Assembly (NCBI GenBank): GCA_963795825.1
Contig: CAWCIW010000005.1
Span: forward strand, 248,001-312,000
DNA: 64,000 bases
Origin: BOG-908 sp963795825
GTDB taxonomy: Bacteria; Pseudomonadota; Alphaproteobacteria; Acetobacterales; Acetobacteraceae
Reading direction: 5' to 3'
Positions 35,752 to 45,556 of this stretch are shown here, in pieces; position 1 is the stretch's first letter, and each line of letters opens with the position of its first letter. The notes under the pieces were generated by a model. The model was not told the DNA's origin. It made no database searches and saw only the letters and a list, made by a program, of their open reading frames with translations. The position numbers were made by a program, and so were the translations under genes.

Positions 35752-36635
35752 TGCCGCTGGGCCGGTTCGGCCTCGCGATGCTGACGGCGCTGGGCCTGTC
35801 CGGCTGCCTGCACCGCAGGCCGGCGCCGCCGGCTTTCGTCGCCGCACCGCATTACACGCTGGGCGACGCCTACGCAGCGGACGGCCACTGGTATTACCCG
35901 GCGGAGGATTATGCGCTCGACACCACGGGGATCGCGTCCGTCTGGACCGATGGCGCCGGCCTGACGCGCGATGGCGAGGTGCGCGATCCCGGCGCGCTGA
36001 CGGCGCAGATGCAGGTGCTGCAACTGCCCGCCGTGGTCGAGGTGACGAACCTGGAGAACGGGCGCCAGATGCTGGTGCGGGTGAACGATCGCGGGCCCGC
36101 CTCGCCGGCGCGGGTGATCGCGGTCTCGCCGCGCGCCGCAATGCTGCTCGGCATGGCGCCGGGCGGGGCCGCGCGCGTGCGTGTGCGGCTGGACCAGCAA
36201 CTGAGCCGCGCGGTGGTGGAGCAGGTGGGTGGCGGGCCGAAACTGGCGATCGCGGCTGCCCCGAAAGCCGCCGTCACGGAAGAGAGCCTGCCCGCGCCGG
36301 GCGGCCCGGCCGGCGCGGCAAGGGTGATCGGTGGCGCGCGCGCCGAGCAGGCCGGGCTGCAGGTGCCGGAGCGGCTGCCGGAGCGGGTGACGCAAGGCCA
36401 GGCGCAACCGGGCCTGCTGATGATCGCGGCGGGACGGTTCGGCCGCTTCACCTATGCCAATGTGGTTGCGGCAAAGCTAGCGGGACTCGGTGCGGACGTG
36501 GTGCGATCCCGCGAGGATAGACAGACGGTGTACAAGGTGCAGGCGGGGCCGTTCGGCACCATCGCACAGGCGGACGCGGCACTCGGCGCCGCACTGCGCG
36601 CGGGCGTGGTCGACGCGCATATAGTTATTCAGTGA
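35751..36635 (+). CDS. rlpA: RlpA-like septal lipoprotein, DPBB plus SPOR
   Basis: A 294-aa lipoprotein: lipobox LGLSGC (C19), a double-psi beta-barrel domain with VVEVTNLENGRQMLVRVNDR followed by GPASPARVIAVSPRAAMLLG, and a C-terminal SPOR domain (about 220-294, ending QAGPFGTIAQADAALGAALR). RlpA proteins are lytic transglycosylases acting at division sites. The DPBB catalytic Asp-containing NDRGP is present; the N-terminal half is divergent. The ATG overlaps the mltB stop as TGATG. Operon with mltB and dacA, a standard alphaproteobacterial arrangement. Confidence 0.85.
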   Translation: MPLGRFGLAMLTALGLSGCLHRRPAPPAFVAAPHYTLGDAYAADGHWYYPAEDYALDTTGIASVWTDGAGLTRDGEVRDPGALTAQMQVLQLPAVVEVTNLENGRQMLVRVNDRGPASPARVIAVSPRAAMLLGMAPGGAARVRVRLDQQLSRAVVEQVGGGPKLAIAAAPKAAVTEESLPAPGGPAGAARVIGGARAEQAGLQVPERLPERVTQGQAQPGLLMIAAGRFGRFTYANVVAAKLAGLGADVVRSREDRQTVYKVQAGPFGTIAQADAALGAALRAGVVDAHIVIQ

Positions 36636-36646
36636 GGAGGGCTCTC

Positions 36647-37906
36647 ATGGGTTCGACACGTCGGGAACTGCTTCTGTGTGGCGCCGCCCTGGTAGCGGCG
36701 GCGCCGGCCTGGGCGCGGCCGAAACACGCAAGCCACGAGGCGGCGGCCGCGCACAAGCCGGGCGCCGGCGGCGACGACGAGGATGCCGGCGGCGCCGATG
36801 CCGGGGCGGCAAGCTCGGCCGGCTCGGCCGCCGACACGCCGCTCGGCCCGATGGACACCTCGGCGAAATGGGCGGTGATCATCGATTTCACCACCGGCGC
36901 CACGCTGCTGAACAAGCTCGCCGACGACGAAGTGCCGCCCAGCTCGATGACCAAGCTGATGACGGCCTATATCGTATATTCCAAGCTCAAGGCCGGCACG
37001 CTGCGGCTGGATCAGACGCTGCCCGTCAGCGAACACGCCTGGCGCACGCAGGGCTCCAAGATGTTCGTGGAACTCGGCGCGCAGATCCCGGTGGAAATGC
37101 TGATACGCGGCATGATCATCCAGTCCGGCAACGACGCCTGCATCGTGCTGGCGGAAGGCATCGCCGGCTCCGAAGAGCAGTTCGTCGAGCTGATGAACGC
37201 GGAGGCGAAAAAACTCGGCCTCACGCACAGCGTGTTCCGCAACTGCACCGGCTGGCCCGACCCCGCGCACCACATGAGCGTGCGCGACATCGCGACACTG
37301 GCCAAGCGCATCATCCAGGATTTCCCGGAATACTACCACTACGATGCCGAAAAGACGTTCACCTATCACGGCATCATCCAATACAACCGCAACCCGCTCG
37401 TGCAGCGCGGCATGGCGGACGGGCTGAAGACCGGCCACACGGATGCCGGCGGTTTTGGTGTGGTGGGCAGCGCCGAGCATAACGGCCGCCGCGTGATCAT
37501 GGTGCTGAACGGCATGCCGACGGCGCGCGCCCGCGTGGAGGAAAGCGTGCGGCTGATGGGCTGGGCGTTCGCAAACTTCGAGAACGTGACGCTGTTCTCG
37601 GCAAACGACGTGGTGGAGAACGCGCCGGTATATCTCGGCACGCGACGCACCGTGCCCCTGGTCGGCGGGCAGAACCTGACGCTGACCTTGCCGCGCGCCT
37701 GGAAGCAGCACGCGCATGTGGCGGTGGCGTATGACAGCCCGATCCCGGCACCTGTTTCGCGCGGTGCGGTGGTGGGCAAGATCACGGTGAGCGGGCAGGG
37801 GGTGCCTGCCAGCGAGATACCCTTGGTTGCGGGCGAGGATGTAGGGCGTATGGGGCTGCCTGGGCGGGCTGTGGCGGTGGTCTCCCGGTTTATCACTGGG
37901 GTTTAG
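36647..37906 (+). CDS. dacA: D-alanyl-D-alanine carboxypeptidase (penicillin-binding protein)
   Basis: Trims the terminal D-Ala of peptidoglycan stem peptides. 419 aa. Three active-site motifs are intact: SMTK (S100-K103), SGN (S160-N162) and KTG (K261-G263). The N-terminal signal contains STRRELLL, which fits Tat export, followed by a long Gly/Ala/Asp-rich linker (about 35-70) before the catalytic domain. The C-terminal PBP5_C-like domain starts near 320. The ATG at 36647 is chosen because GAGGAGG lies 7 bases upstream; the GTG at 36632 overlaps the rlpA stop. Confidence 0.92.
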   Translation: MGSTRRELLLCGAALVAAAPAWARPKHASHEAAAAHKPGAGGDDEDAGGADAGAASSAGSAADTPLGPMDTSAKWAVIIDFTTGATLLNKLADDEVPPSSMTKLMTAYIVYSKLKAGTLRLDQTLPVSEHAWRTQGSKMFVELGAQIPVEMLIRGMIIQSGNDACIVLAEGIAGSEEQFVELMNAEAKKLGLTHSVFRNCTGWPDPAHHMSVRDIATLAKRIIQDFPEYYHYDAEKTFTYHGIIQYNRNPLVQRGMADGLKTGHTDAGGFGVVGSAEHNGRRVIMVLNGMPTARARVEESVRLMGWAFANFENVTLFSANDVVENAPVYLGTRRTVPLVGGQNLTLTLPRAWKQHAHVAVAYDSPIPAPVSRGAVVGKITVSGQGVPASEIPLVAGEDVGRMGLPGRAVAVVSRFITGV

Positions 37907-37911
37907 GAAGA

Positions 37912-38084
37912 AAGGAAGGCCTTCTTTTTTGCAAAAAAGAAGCAAAAAACTCTTGCTCCCCGCCTGCACCGAAGCCTCGATTTTTAGTGCAAATGCGCGC
38001 ATCGGCAGACATGAGGTTGGCCATGGTGCAGGCGCGGAAGTAAAAGTTTTTTGGTCCTTTTTTTCAAAAAAGGACTGCTTCCTT
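37912..38084. repeat. Composite palindromic element, hybrid arms 37912-37960 and 38038-38084
   Basis: Left arm of GAAGC type, right arm of GGTCC type, around a core that opens CGCCTGCACC and closes GGTGCAGGCG. It sits between dacA and tmk, splitting a gene pair that is normally close together. Confidence 0.85.
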
Positions 38085-38092
38085 CCCTCACC

Positions 38093-38704
38093 ATGTTCAT
38101 AGTCTTCGAAGGCGGCGAAGGCGCAGGCAAAACCAGCGCGATCGCCTACGCAGCCGAAACGCTAGGCGCGCGCGCGCTCACCACGCGCGAGCCGGGCGGC
38201 ACCCCGGAAGGCCTGGCCCTGCGCGCCCTGTTGCTGGCAGGCGACGCGCCGGACTGGGACCCGATGGCCGAATTGCTGCTGATGGTGGCGGCCAGGGCGC
38301 AGCACGTTTCGCGCCTGATCAAGCCGGCGCTCGCAGCCGGACAGGTGGTTTTATGCGATCGGTTCCTGTGGTCCACGTTGGCGTATCAGGGGGCCGGACG
38401 CGGCCTCGATATCGGGTTCATCGAGGATCTGCACCGAAACGCGATCGGCCTGCTGCCGGACCTGACGGTGCTGCTGGACGTCGATCCGCGCGTCGGGCTG
38501 GCGCGCAGCTGGCGGCAACTGGCGGCGAGCGGGCAGGACGAGGGCCGTTTCGAGGGGCTGGACCTGGCGTTCCACGAGCGCGTGCGCGGCGCGTTCCTGG
38601 CCCTGGCGGCGCGTTCGCCAAGCGCGGTGATCGACGCGGCGGCGCCTGAGGCGGAGGTCCGGCAGGCGGTGATGGATGCGATGGCCCGAGCCCTAGGCGA
38701 GTGA
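38093..38704 (+). CDS. tmk: Thymidylate kinase
   Basis: Phosphorylates dTMP to dTDP. 203 aa, with P-loop GGEGAGKT (about 6-13), TREPGGTPEG, the CDRFLWSTLAYQGAGRG substrate segment and the LLDVDPRVGLAR strand. The start MFIVFEGGEG at 38093 is chosen over an upstream ATG at 38051 whose extra 14 residues would be encoded by the repeat arm. In most relatives holB follows; here it does not. Confidence 0.93.
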   Translation: MFIVFEGGEGAGKTSAIAYAAETLGARALTTREPGGTPEGLALRALLLAGDAPDWDPMAELLLMVAARAQHVSRLIKPALAAGQVVLCDRFLWSTLAYQGAGRGLDIGFIEDLHRNAIGLLPDLTVLLDVDPRVGLARSWRQLAASGQDEGRFEGLDLAFHERVRGAFLALAARSPSAVIDAAAPEAEVRQAVMDAMARALGE

Positions 38705-38726
38705 TCGCTGAGATGGGTCGAGAAGG

Positions 38727-38899
38727 AAGCAAGCAGTCCTTTTTCGAGAAAAAGGACCAAAAAGCTTTTGCTCCGACGCCTGCCCCAAGCTTACATTCTT
38801 TCTGCCAATCGATCCGCTGCAGTCAAAGCCTCGATCTTCTTGCAGGCGTCATGGCAAAAGCTTTTTGGTCCTTTTTCTCGAAAAAGGACTGATTGCTTA
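38727..38899. repeat. Composite palindromic element, arms 38727-38774 and 38853-38899
   Basis: Two inverted GGTCC-type arms around a core that opens GACGCCTGCCCC and closes TTGCAGGCGTC. It lies between the convergent tmk and histidine-kinase genes and touches the last codons of the kinase. Confidence 0.85.
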
Positions 38900-41246
38900 C
38901 TTCCTTCTCCGCATACGCGCCGCATGCCGCGCCAGATCGTCCCCCGCGATCGGCTTGCGCAACAGCACCGTGAGCCGGTCCTGCGCCGAAGCGAGCGCCT
39001 CCTCCGCACGTATCTCCGCAAACCCGGTCAGCAGCAGCGCCGGCAGGCCGGGCCGGCGACGGCGCGCCTCGGTGATCAGCTCCAGCCCGGTCATACCCGC
39101 CATCGCATAGTCGGTGATCAGCAGCTCGGTCGGCTGGCCCGCATCGATCAGTGCCAGGGCAGCCGCCCCGTCGGCCGCGGTGGTGACGAGGAAACCCTGC
39201 GCCTCCATCTCGCCCGCCAGAACCTCGCGCACCATGCCGTCATCGTCGACCATCAGCACGCGCATGATCGTCGGGTCGAGCGACGGGACCGCGGCGGCCT
39301 GGGGTGCGTCCGGAACGGGGATCGCCTCGCCGGCCTGCGGAAACCAGAGGTGGATGGTGGTGCCCTGTCCGGGCTTGCTGGAGATGGCAAAGGCGCCGCC
39401 GGACTGTTCGGCGAAGCCGCGCGCCATCGCCAGGCCCAGGCCGGTGCCCTGTCCGGCTTCCTTGGTGGTGAAGAACGGTTCGCTGGCGCGCGCCAGGATC
39501 TCGGGCGGCATGCCGGTGCCGGTGTCGTTGATCGACAGCAGCACATAGCGCGCCGGCCGGCAGCGTGGGCGGCGGGGATACGTCGAACGGCGCGGCCTGC
39601 GCGGTGAGCGTGAGCGTGCCGCCCGATTGCATGGCGTCGCGCGCATTGACCGCGATGTTGATGAGCGCGGTCTCCAGTTGCGGCTTGTCGGCCAGCAGGT
39701 TGGGCACGCCGTAGGGCACGTGCACGCGCACGGCGATGCCGGGCCCGAGCGTATGGGCCAGCATCATGCGCAGCCCTTCGAGGAGGGCTTCTGGCGGAAC
39801 CGGGGCCGCGGCCAACTCGCCGCGGCGGGCGAAAGTGAGCAGCCGGCCGGTGATGGCCGCGCCGCGCGCGGCGGCTTCGGCGGCCAGGCTGGAAAGGCGG
39901 CGCACCGCGGCCTCGTCGGCGGCGCGGCGCTGTATCAGGCTCAGCCCGCCCGTCACCGCCTGCAGCACGTTGTTGAAATCATGCGCGATGCCGCCAGCGA
40001 GCTGGCCGAGCGCCTCCATGCGCTGGGACTGGGCGAGCTGGGCCTGCACCGCCAGGCGGCTCGCAATCTCCTGCCTGACGCGCCCTTCGAGCTGCTCGTT
40101 GAGCGTCTGCAGCGCGGTCATCGCCGCCTGCCGGTCGCACTCGCCCTGGCGCAGGGCGGCGGCCACCGCATCGAGCTCGCGCAGGCCGAGGCTGCCGGTA
40201 TCGGCATGGGCCGGGTCCGCCGCGAAACGGGTCAGGGCGCGTATCGGCTGCACGATGCGCTGGCCCATCAGGAACGCGACGGCGGCGCTGGTCAGCATGC
40301 CGACGAGGCCGAGCCCGAGCGCCAGGCGCAAGGATTTCTGCAACGGCGCGCGCAGCTCGGCATCCGGCACCGCAAAAGCCACAGCCCAGCCGGAGGGCTT
40401 GGTGTGGCTGAACGCGGTGAGCACGGGTTTGCCGTCCCGCGTCAAGGAAGGCAGCACCCCTTCGTCGCCCGTGAGCAGCGCCGGCAGCAAGGTGGGGGCG
40501 GCTTGCGTGCTGTTCAGCTTTTCGGTGTTCGGCAGCCGCGCCACGGTCTGGCCGAGACGGTCGAACACGGCGAGGATCCGGCCGGACGGAAATGTCTGTT
40601 CGGACAGGATGTCGGAGAAGCGCGAGGCGGGCAGCACCAGGCTGAGATCGTAGATCACGTGGCCGTCGCGCATCACCGGCACGTCCGCGGTCACGATCAG
40701 TTCGTTGCCGGTGGCCGGCGGGAACAGGTTGCTGATCACCGGCTGGCCGGTATCGAACACCCGCCAGGTGAGCGCCTTGTTCAGCGATATATCGCGGCGC
40801 GCGAGGCGTTCGCCCAAGGGTGCGGCGGTGTTGAGCAGCTGCTGGCCGCTGCCGTCCAGCAACACGAGTGCCGAGCCTTTCGGTTCGGTGGAGACGAAAC
40901 GTTCTGCCAGCTGGCGGAAGCCGCCGATATCGGCGTGCTGCAGGCCGGGCGAGAGTGCCAGCGCCTGCAGGCTGGCGGTGGCCGCGCGCAGTTCGCGCTC
41001 CACGGTGGCGGCCATGCTGTGGGTGACGCTGAGCTGGCGTTCGCCGGAGCGCACGCGTTCCGCGCGGTAATCGAGATAGGCGATCGCGGTGAACAGCAGG
41101 AGCATCGGCAGGATCGCCGCCGTGGCCAGGACGATCAGCCGGACCTGGACCGAGCCGGGCGTCCGCGCGCGCGCGGACGCGGGTACGGTCGCGGCTAGCG
41201 GCTGCGGTTCCGCCCAAAGAGCGGCCTCCGCCGCCTCGCCAGACAC
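38897..41246 (-). CDS. Hybrid sensor histidine kinase, one apparent frameshift
   Basis: Membrane sensor kinase with receiver, about 782 aa. Order: TM helix (about 35-55), a periplasmic dCache/double-PAS-like sensor, second TM helix, HAMP-like linker, coiled coil, HisKA with QLAGGIAHDFNN (the phosphorylated His), ATPase with NARDAMQSGG (N-box), NDTGTGMPPEI and GQGTGLGLAMA, and a C-terminal receiver with RVLMVDDDGMV, LLITDYAMAGMTG and LRKPI. The frame shifts near 39551 between PTLPAG and RYVLLSIN, consistent with one extra base. GTG start at 41246. Ligand unknown. Confidence 0.85.
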
Positions 41247-41607
41247 CTGTTCAGATCTCCCGGTTCTTCATGTGCGGGTTGGACGTTTCCCTCGAAGTCT
41301 ACACATTTCCGCGCTGATTGCGCGCACTCAAAACGATCCGGCAGGCGAATGCAGAAGAAGTGTGCCGCGTGTTGCCGGTCGCCCGCAGCCGCCCGCGGAA
41401 ATCTGCTCATCGGCCTCCGCCGGCGACATAACTATGCGCGTGATTTGCGCAGTTTGCAGCATTTTGCAATCGTTGCGCGTTAATTTTTATCTCGTTACGT
41501 AACACTCGCCACAGTTGTGGCAAATTCGCGCACTGCGCCGATGCGCGCCGCTATGTCTGCCGGCGCGCTCGGGCCGGGCAGGCGCGCCCGCTGCGCCTAC
41601 GGAAGCG
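41247..41607. promoter_or_regulatory. Intergenic region with a 14-bp palindrome
   Basis: A 361-bp gap upstream of the histidine kinase and downstream of iorB. It carries a perfect palindrome GCCACAGTTGTGGC at 41508-41521 in an AT-rich patch (TTAATTTTTATCTCGTTACG at 41480-41499). This could be an operator or the promoter region of the kinase gene. No known consensus was recognised and no gene is seen. Confidence 0.35.
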
Positions 41608-43744
41608 TCATGCGGAGCGGAGCGCTTCCGTGCCGAACGGCAGACGGCGCAGGCGCTTGCCGGTGGCAGCGAAAATCGCGTTGCCGAGTGCCGCGGAGGC
41701 CGCCGCCGTCCCGGTCTCGCCCACGCCGCCGGGATCGCGGTGGCTGTCGATCTGGTGCACCGCGATGGCCGGCGCCTCGTGTATGCGCATCGCCTTGTAT
41801 GTGTTGAAATTGCTCTGCAACACGCGGCCGTTGGCGAACGTGATGTCGCTGTAGAGCGCCATGCTCAGGCCGAAGATCAGCCCGCCCTGCACCTGCGCCT
41901 CGACAGTATCCGGGTTGATGCGCTGCCCGCAATCGATCGCCACCGTGCACCGCACGACGCGTATGCCGCCCTCGGCGGTAACTGCGGCCTCGCAGACATG
42001 CGCCACGTAGGAAGAGAACGCGAATTGCAACGATATGCCGCGGCCATGGCCGGCCGGCAATTTCGTGCCCCAGCCGGATTTCTCCGCCGCCAGGTCGAGC
42101 ACGGCCAGCGCGCGCGGGTTGTGCCCGAGCAGCGCGCGCCGGTAGGCGACAGGGTCCTGGCCGGCCGCGGCCGCGCACTCATCCATGAACGATTCGACAA
42201 CGAAAATATTATGCGTGGGCCCGACGCCGCGCCACCATGCCGTGGCCACGCCCTGCGGTTCGCAACGCACATACGATATATGCGCGGCCTCGATGTCGTA
42301 AGGCGTATGCACCGCCCCTTCGACCGCATCCGGATCAAGGCCGCCTTTCATGTCGCCCGGATCGTAGCGTGCGGTGATCGACGAGCCCGCCGTCTTGTGC
42401 GTCCAGCCGGTGATGCGGCCCTGCGCGTCCAGCCCGGCCGACAGCGTGTCGTGATACGCAGGGCGGAACATGTCCTGCGTGATGTCCTCCTCGCGCGACC
42501 AGACGATCTTCACCGGATAGGACACCTGGCGACCGATCGCGGCGGCCTGCTCGATGCTGTCGATATCCAGACGGCGGCCGAAGGCGCCGCCCATGAGCTG
42601 GTTGTGAACGGCAATGCGCTCGGGCTTCAGCCCGGTGATGCGCGCCACCGCGTCGCGCGCGCGCACCGGCACCTGCGTGCCGACCCAGAGGTCCGCGCCG
42701 TCCGGCCGCACGTGGATCGTGGTGTTGATCGGCTCCATCGGCGCGTGCGACAGGAAGGGCAGGTTGTAGGTCGCCTCGAGCTTCGTGTGCGCGGCGGCGA
42801 TGCGCTGGGCGGTGTCCGCGTCGTCGCGCGCGGCGGCACCAGGCTGTGCTGCGGCCTGCGCCAGTGCCGCCTGCAGCGTGGCCGTGCTTACGGCGGCGTT
42901 CGCACCCTCGTCCCAATGCGGGTTCGCGGCCTGCAGCCCCTTTTTCGCCGCCCAGAAATGGTCGCCGATCACCGCCACGGCGTTTGGCAGGCGTATCACG
43001 TCGCGTACGCCGGGCACGGCACGCGCGGCCGCCTCGTCGAGACCGGCGAGGCGGCCGCCGCGCACCGGACAGGCGGCGACGGTGGCGATCTTCATCCCCG
43101 GAACGATCATGTCGATGCCGAAAGTGGCGGCCCCGGCGATCTTGGCCGGCGTGTCCAGGCGCTGCTGCTTGCGGCCGGCCAGGCGCCACTCCGCCGGCGA
43201 CTTGAGTGCCACCTTGAACGGAACGGGAAGGGCGGCGGCGCGGGCGGCGAGTTGCCCATACGGCGCCGAACGGCCGCTCGCTTCGTGGTGGATCACGCCA
43301 TCGCGCGCGCTGCAGGTCGCGGGATCGACATGCCACTGCTCGGCCGCGGCTTGGGTGAGCATGATGCGCGCCCGGGCGCCGGCTTCGCGCAGCCGCATCC
43401 AGTCGCCGATCGTGCTGGTGGAGCCGCCGGTGGCCTGCTCCACGCCGTCCGTGGCATAGAGCGCAGCGTCCGGCGGGGCGGGCTGTCACGGTGATCTGGT
43501 CCAGCCTGACTTCCAGCTCCTCGGCGATCAGCGTGGACGCACTGGTCCAGATGCCCTGGCCGAACTCGGTGTCCGGCATGATCAGGGTGATGGCGTCCGG
43601 GGTGATCCTGATGAACGCGCCTGGCGGCAGGATGGCGGGGCCGCTGCTGTGCGGCGCTTCGCCGGCCCGCAGGTCGATCGGGAGTAGCAGGCCGCCTGCG
43701 GCCAGGACGGCTAACTTCAGGACTTCTCTGCGGGATTGGTGCAT
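41608..43744 (-). CDS. iorB: Molybdenum hydroxylase large subunit, IorB type, one apparent frameshift
   Basis: Periplasmic molybdopterin oxidoreductase related to isoquinoline 1-oxidoreductase beta subunit and membrane-bound aldehyde dehydrogenases, about 711 aa. The N-terminus MHQSRREVLKLAVLAAGG is a strong Tat signal. Cofactor-binding segments include PDTEFGQGIWTSA, MEPINTTIHVRPDG, QLMGGAFGRRLDID, CGQRINPDTVEAQVQGG and GGVGETGTAA. The frame shifts near 43478 between ITVTA and PPDAALYATDG, explained by one extra base. IorA lies just upstream, with a repeat arm between them. Confidence 0.88.
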
Positions 43745-43765
43745 TTTACGAAACCTAAAAGAAAT

Positions 43766-43811
43766 CAGGGCCTTCTTTTCTGAAGAAAAGAAGCAAAAGA
43801 CTTTTGCTTCC
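43766..43811 (-). repeat. Solo palindromic arm (GAAGC type) between iorA and iorB
   Basis: CAGGGCCTTC, TTTTCTGAAGAAAAG, GAAGCAAAAGACTTTTGCTTCC. It lies in the 84-bp gap inside an operon whose two products form one enzyme. Confidence 0.8.
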
Positions 43812-43828
43812 TGTCAGGGGTTTTTCCT

Positions 43829-44278
43829 TCAGGTGGCGGCTTCGTGTATGGCGGCGCGTATGCGTACGTAGGTGCCGCAGCGGCAGATGTTGCCGGACAT
43901 CGCGGCGTCTATCTCGGCGTCCGTGGGGTTTGGCGTGTGTTTGAGCAGGGCCGTGGCGGACATGATCTGGCCGGGCTGGCAGTAGCCGCATTGCACGACC
44001 TCGCTCTCCAGCCAGGCTTTTTGCACGCGGGCACCCTCGGGCAGCGTATGCGCCGCCTCGATCGTGGTGATGCGCTTGTCGCCGACATGGCCGGCCTGGA
44101 GCTGGCAGGACCGCACCGCCTGGCCGTCGAGATGGATGGTGCAGGCGCCGCACAGCGCGATGCCGCAGCCGTATTTGGTGCCGGTCAGGTTCAGCACGTC
44201 GCGCAGCACCCACAACACGGGCATGTCCGCCGGGATGTCCAGCGCGTGCGTCTCGTCGTTCACGGTGAGATGTATCAT
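43829..44278 (-). CDS. iorA: [2Fe-2S] subunit, IorA type
   Basis: Electron-transfer subunit of the IorB enzyme. 149 aa with two [2Fe-2S] clusters: plant-type CGIALCGAC (with a downstream Cys) and the C-terminal pair QCGYCQPGQ and NICRCGTY. This two-cluster plan is shared by isoquinoline and aldehyde oxidoreductases. The start MIHLTVNDETHALD at 44278 is preferred over upstream codons that run through the repeat at 44344-44390. It probably passes electrons to the respiratory chain through a cytochrome subunit not found here. Confidence 0.92.
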   Translation of the reverse strand: MIHLTVNDETHALDIPADMPVLWVLRDVLNLTGTKYGCGIALCGACTIHLDGQAVRSCQLQAGHVGDKRITTIEAAHTLPEGARVQKAWLESEVVQCGYCQPGQIMSATALLKHTPNPTDAEIDAAMSGNICRCGTYVRIRAAIHEAAT

Positions 44279-44343
44279 GGCAGCCACGATAGGCAGAGGC
44301 GCGCCTGGCATCCAGAGGTATTTGCGCTTTCGGGAGAGTTCGG

Positions 44344-44468
44344 AAGGAAGGCCTTCTTTTTTGAAAAAAAGAAGCAAAAAACTTTCGTCTTGTGCTGTCG
44401 CGCCCAGGCTTCCAGGCGCTTATCCAGCGGACGAAGTCAAAAGTTTTTTCGCAAGAGGACTGCTTGCG
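44344..44468. repeat. Composite palindromic element, right arm degenerate (44344-44390, 44434-44468)
   Basis: Left arm of GAAGC type is intact. The right half reads GTCAAAAGTTTTTTCGCAAGAGGACTG, so the T-run/A-run stem of the normal arm is deleted. The core is also shortened to about 45 bp and lacks the CGCCTGCACC pair. Confidence 0.65.
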
Positions 44469-45491
44469 TTAGCGTCCTTTTCCGCCGACTGCCCGGAGCC
44501 CGCCCGCCAGGAGCCGCCCCGGCCGCGTCAATCGCCACGACGTGCTGGCCTGCATAGCCGCCACCGCCTGCTCCAGTGCCGCCACACGTCGCTGCAGCGC
44601 CATGATCTCGGGATTCGCCACCGCTGGGGTGTCGAGCGCCAGGCCCTCGCTGTCCTGCCCTGCGCGCAGCATCGCCTGGATCGGCTTGCGTGCGGCCTCC
44701 GGCGCGGCGCCGTCCGGTTCGCGACGCAGCACAAGGCTCATCTCCGCGCTGCCGACGCACGCCACGTGGAACCGCTCCACCCGATACGGCAGGAGATCGA
44801 GTTCCAGCATCCCGTCCAGCAGCTCCAGCAGCGAGCGCGCGGTGAACACCGAGCAATGCCCGTCTATATAGGTGCCGGCCTGGGCTGCGCGGGCCTGCAC
44901 CAACGCCCAGTCGCGCGACACGAAATGAGGCGGCGGCGCTGCGGGCGGCGCGAACCAGGCCGCCATGTGGCCGTGATCCACGGTGTTTGCGTTTGAGTCG
45001 AATACCTGGCCTGGCGTGGGGCGCTTGGCGCCGCGCAGGTGGGCGTCGATCACATCGGTCAGCGTGGTCTCGCGCCGCAGCAGGTCGAAACTGTAGCGCC
45101 GGTCGGGGATCGCCAGGATCAGGCGGCCCTGGGGCACGAGTATGTCGGCGATCTCGCCGAGCCAGCCGATGACGTCGGGCACATGCTCGATGACGTGGCT
45201 GGCGATCACGTAGTCGAACCGCTCGCCGGGGAAGCACTGGGCCAGTGTGTTGTCGCCCCACACGGCATCGATCGGCACGATATCGTCCAGCGCCACGCCG
45301 GGATCGGCAACGTATTTGGCGCGCAGGGTGGCCGTGTCGGCATGGTCCACGAAACGGATGCAAGCTTCGGGTGGGCGCAGCATAGGAGACGCGAGCGCGC
45401 CTATTTCCAGGCCGGATGACCGGGCTGTGTCCAGGCCGGCCAGGAGTTTTTCGCGGCGGGTCAGTTGGCTGACGGGGCCTGGGACGTGCAT
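44469..45491 (-). CDS. Class I SAM-dependent methyltransferase with C-terminal coiled coil
   Basis: A 340-aa methyltransferase. It has a glycine-containing motif I variant (SGLEIGALASPM), FDYVIASHVIEHVPDVIGWL (motif IV region) and GRLILAIPDRRYSFD. The C-terminal 60 residues form a coiled coil (MALQRRVAALEQAVAAMQ) that ends in TSWRLTRPGR, a tail common in methyltransferases and glycosyltransferases of surface-polysaccharide clusters. It lies next to the sugar transferase gene on the same strand. It probably methylates a polysaccharide or lipid-linked sugar; the substrate is inferred only. Confidence 0.78.
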   Translation of the reverse strand: MHVPGPVSQLTRREKLLAGLDTARSSGLEIGALASPMLRPPEACIRFVDHADTATLRAKYVADPGVALDDIVPIDAVWGDNTLAQCFPGERFDYVIASHVIEHVPDVIGWLGEIADILVPQGRLILAIPDRRYSFDLLRRETTLTDVIDAHLRGAKRPTPGQVFDSNANTVDHGHMAAWFAPPAAPPPHFVSRDWALVQARAAQAGTYIDGHCSVFTARSLLELLDGMLELDLLPYRVERFHVACVGSAEMSLVLRREPDGAAPEAARKPIQAMLRAGQDSEGLALDTPAVANPEIMALQRRVAALEQAVAAMQASTSWRLTRPGRLLAGGLRAVGGKGR

Positions 45492-45511
45492 TGGCTGGCT
45501 TTCGATAAGGG

Positions 45512-45556
45512 AGCAAGCAAAGCCTTCTTTTTTCAAGAAAAGAAGGCCTTCCTTAC
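45512..45556. repeat. Solo palindromic arm, near-symmetrical (AAGCC type)
   Basis: AGCAAGCAAAGCCTTC, TTTTTTCAAGAAAAG, AAGGCCTTCC in the gap between the methyltransferase and the sugar transferase. The AAAAGCTTTTGC half seen in normal arms is missing, as in the arm at 17884. Confidence 0.7.

Noticed and set aside
38051..38093. A longer tmk start at 38051
   Set aside because: The extra 14 residues are the repeat-arm translation; MFIVFEGGEG is the family N-terminus.
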